This document shows, one piece after another, positions 60,741 through 64,000 of a DNA stretch of 64,000 nt. How positions within the stretch are numbered: position 1 is the first letter of the stretch; every line of letters starts with the position of its first letter. Made by a program: the position numbers and the translations under genes. A model generated the notes under the pieces. That model was given only the letters and a program-made list of their open reading frames with translations, was not told the origin of the DNA and did not search any database. The DNA is from Uranotaenia lowii (taxonomy: Eukaryota; Arthropoda; Insecta; Diptera; Culicidae). Where the stretch lies: assembly GCF_029784155.1 (NCBI RefSeq), contig NW_026598478.1, positions 1 through 64,000 of the forward strand, read 5' to 3'.

Positions 60741-62650
60741 TCTGAATCGAAACTGTAAAGTAACATAATCCCAACTGGCTCTCATGCATATTTTCCAGTA
60801 TGTATTTACCACGCAGTTATCTGCAAAACGGAAAAAAACGTAGAAATGCAAAATTGAAGTTCGAATCATCAGAAATTGATGCGTATTTTCCCTCTTCATG
60901 CAGTCAATTTCAACGAAAAACACCCTCCGTTTATGGGTTGAGCATATGGCTATGTGAGTTTATTCCACACATGCAAGTGTACAGTTGGTAGGTGCGTGCA
61001 TATTTTTTGCAGTTTCAATTTTAGGGTGAATTTTCAACAGCTTCTTCTGGGAGGACGGTTAAGCAAAAGAGGCCAGTGAAAGTTAAAAATCGCATTTGGA
61101 AGGAGAAAAAATGTTATCTTTATTGTTGTTCAACAAATTACAAAAAATGAGGGATAAACGGTTCAATATAATGTCAATTATATATCTTTATATTTATTGA
61201 AGATATTTTGGGTAATTGTCAACACCAAAATTGAAAAAGACCATTCATTCATATGGACGGTGAAATTTATTGTGGATTATTACACCAAAGAAAAAAAAAG
61301 ATCGAAGTATGCCTTGAAAAGTAGTCATGCAATACCTACCTCGTTAGGCACAAGCAGTGATGTCAGTTGAATTGATTGACTTTCAATGCCAAATGACATA
61401 CCTGTATTCAAACTTTTTTGCCTAATAAGATACAAAGTTACGGTCTTCAATAGAGTTGTTCAGCGGAAAAGTTCCTTTAAAAATTAATAAATTGGCATAA
61501 AACCCATTACCAAGCTCGGTTCCATAAAAAAATATGTTGATTTTACATATTTTTATTTACAGAACAAAATATTTAATTTTCCCATACGAACATGAAAGTT
61601 CAAATTTACTCATGTAAATGTTACTCAAAATTTCTGCAAAAAAAATAATGGAAGAGTTTTGACCAAAACGAAGTTTTTAAGACTACACGGTTTGAGAAAT
61701 TCAAAAATGACCTCAATTCGACCGACGAAAAAAAAACATTCCAATCATGTGAATGTAAATACCACGACAACACTGATAATGAAAAAAAAATCATGAAGAA
61801 AAATACTTATAGCTTAAAGAAATGACAAAACGAGCTTAATATTTAATTATTTCGAAGGCGTTATAAGGAACTACTAGGATTTTTTTTTCAAAAGTATGCA
61901 TTTTAACCTTGGATAACTACCTGATAAAACTTATTTAAAAAAAACTGTCATTACGTATTTTTATGGTGATTTTTCATGGATCGAAAGCACACCTACCACA
62001 CCACCATTCATTAGATATAGGTAATGGCGGACTGGTGACGATATCTGAAACCCCCAAGGAAAGGATCAACATCAAGCGCACCGATAAGTGCGGCCGGAAC
62101 TGCACTGTTGTTGTTCCCTGGCCAGCTGAATGATGGTTCAGTTCTTGTGGGGTATCATTTTTTGTCGTTCTTTTATTTTTTTTTTGTGTTCGTTCATCTT
62201 TGCGTTGGTTGTGCATGCTTGAGCTCGGCCGGTCGTTCTTGTCTGGTCTGGGCTGGTCTGGAAGGAATTTGCTGGCTCGGCGCAATGGATAAATTCATGG
62301 ATTGTGCATGAGTGTGCATTTGTTTATTGCAAACTTTACGATGATCTTGTACATGGCGGGGCCGCATTTGTTACTGTTATGTTACCTACTATATAGTGGG
62401 ACAAGTCACTTCAAGGTTAGACACATGTGGACACACCGATGATGATCGGGCGAGATTGGGTTTAACGATTTTGAACAACTTAAGCTTTGGGTTGGCTGGC
62501 GGGTGACGATCGAAATAAAACGTCATTAACTGTGATGTCGGGAATGAATTCAAATTTTTGTTATCAGTTTTCAAGGTTTGAAAATTATGTAGAAATCATA
62601 TTGGATATAAACGTTCAAAATGTTTTAGTGATGATACTGAATATTGTTAT
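60741..62650. other. Intergenic with a partial copy of the 56-kb repeat
   Basis: The stretch 61310-61700 is a partial copy of the palindromic MITE region at 55970-56500. The segment 61970-62520 is less AT-rich and lacks recognised repeats. No gene is identified. Confidence 0.35.
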
Positions 62651-62654
62651 TATG

Positions 62655-62830
62655 TTGGGAAAGTTTTCCTAAATGCTCATGTTGCATCCAACCGATTGAC
62701 GATATGGCTGAAGATTCAACATATCTAATCAGTGCTGTTCGGATGCAATCCGCTTTTGGCATACGACATGAAAAATATTTATTGTTACACAAATTTGAAA
62801 AAAAATAAAAATTAAAACAAGATTATTAAT
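62655..62830 (+). repeat. Partial 'ATGCGCAT' family MITE, copy 3
   Basis: TTCCTAAATGCTCATGTTGC, CCGATTGACGATATGGCTGA and CAACATATCTAATCAGTGC correspond in order to words at 8601-8680. It is a shorter or truncated copy with an altered end. Confidence 0.55.
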
Positions 62831-63027
62831 AGTTTTTTTTAATAGCGGAGATAAGGGCATAACGAGCACCTAGGCATAATAAGCAGTCCTTTTTTCTACA
62901 AAAGTACGTATTTTGTTAAACAAATTTTCATGAGGATTTGTTTCGTACTACCTATAGTATCAATTTTTCTCCAAAAAAAATATATCCTTTTCATCTTTAC
63001 AGAAATCTATATATATAAAAATGAATT

Positions 63028-63028
<1 letters not shown>

Positions 63029-63084
<56 letters not shown>
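63029..63084 (+). repeat. (CTGT)14 microsatellite
   Basis: Fourteen perfect CTGT units follow the start TATATATAAAAATGAATTT and precede the satellite at 63085. Confidence 0.95.
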
Positions 63085-64000
63085 TCCCTATAGACTCGGA
63101 AACTACCGAACCGATTTGCGTGAAACTTGGCAGGTGGGGGTATTGGAGGCCGGGGAAGGTTCCTATTATGGTTTCAGACCCCTCTCTCTCTCAATAAGGA
63201 AGGGAGGGGCCTCCCAAATAAAAGACAATTTTTTGCATAACTCGAGCACCCATCAAGCAAATGGTATCAAAATTGGCATGGGGTGGTATTCGGGTACGAG
63301 GAATATTTCTATAAATATCAGGTACCCCTCCCTTCTCTCAGTGAGGTGATAGGAAGGGGGAGGGGGGCTACCTTACAATTTTTCATATAACTCGAAAACT
63401 AATCAAGATATTGGAACCAAATTTGGCACGGGAAGGTATTTGGATACGAAAAATATTGCAATGGTTATTTGAGACCCCTCCCTCTTTCCAGTAGGGAGAT
63501 ATAAAGGGGAGAAGGAGGCCTCTTTTATAATTTTTTACATAACTCAAAAACTAATAATGCAAAGTGAACCAAATTTGGCATGGGAGGGTATTTGGGAACG
63601 TGACATGTTCTAATGATTGTTTGAGACTTCTTCCTTCTTCCAGCTGGGAGAAAGGAAAGAGGTAGAGGAGTTTCATACAATTTTCACTGCATAACTCAAG
63701 AACTAAAACAGCAAATGGAATCAAATTTGGCATGGAACAATATTTGGATACGAGAAATGAATTTTGAATTTGACATTTCCTCCTTCATCCTCCTTTCAGA
63801 AGGAAGGAGGTGAGCCCAATACAATTTTGTTAGCATAAGTTCTTAATTTATGCTAATGAAGCCAACAAATGGAAACAAATATGGCATAGAAAGGTACTTG
63901 GTTACGAGATATGTTTCTGCGATTGTTATAGACCCTTATGCTTTAAAATGTAGAGAGGGGAAGAAAGGAAGAGGCTCCATATTTATTTTGTTGTAAAGCT
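63085..64000 (+). repeat. Tandem satellite, unit about 150 bp, six units, runs off the window
   Basis: The marker TTGGCA (first unit within CTTGGCAGG) recurs at 63127, 63273, 63423, 63575, 63727 and about 63880, a period of 146-153 bp. Each unit has an ACTCGAAAACTAA-like start, TTGGCATGGGA, then GTATTTGGATACGA, then GACCCCTCCCT and purine-rich AAGG runs. Divergence between units is moderate. A TATAAAAATGAATTT-(CTGT)n start with an ACCGAACCGATTTGCGTGAA lead-in is seen in several arthropod genomes and may be a Helitron-like or other rolling amplification product (inference). Confidence 0.85.

Overview
This is a eukaryotic nuclear window, most likely from a dipteran insect and plausibly a mosquito. 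Its genes have short GT-AG introns (65 bp in Tor), protein-coding DNA is sparse, and most of the sequence is AT-rich and packed with transposable elements: hAT, mariner, Harbinger-like, TA-flanked MITEs, Ty3/gypsy-type LTR elements, Jockey-like non-LTR fragments and a Penelope-like element. The species call is inference; no marker in the window fixes it.

Layout. At 1-1049 (minus) lie the first three coding exons of Tor, the TOR kinase, running off the left edge. From about 1.7 to 26 kb there is a long accessory stretch. It holds an apparently intact four-exon hAT transposase (4060-6570), several MITEs, and a fold-back structure (13579-14044). It also holds a young non-autonomous LTR element (14379-16747) whose leader carries about 17-18 copies of a small hairpin, a decayed gypsy element (18330-20397) inserted in the endonuclease of an older non-LTR element, a possible terminal exon of an unknown gene (21633-21785), and a mariner pseudogene split by a hAT-type MITE. 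From 26287 to 40335 (minus) runs a five-coding-exon C2H2 zinc-finger gene. Its exons join in frame to 1604 codons with 12 fingers, two of which are completed only by splicing. Its introns contain MITEs and a 1.8-kb minisatellite of a 9-bp unit.

From 42 to 64 kb the window is again repeat-rich. It has a head-to-head inverted pair of Penelope-like elements forming a near-perfect 2 x 2011 bp palindrome, a MITE with internal copies of its own terminal motif, a 1.6-kb Harbinger-like non-autonomous element, nested non-LTR fragments, a less repetitive block at 52.6-55 kb that may hold regulatory or 5' UTR sequence, further MITE copies, and at the right edge a (CTGT)n tract followed by a satellite of about 150 bp that runs out of the window.

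Tor and the zinc-finger gene are both on the minus strand, but nothing in the sequence links them functionally. The rest is a history of nested insertions, several dated relative to one another by target-site duplications that can be read directly.
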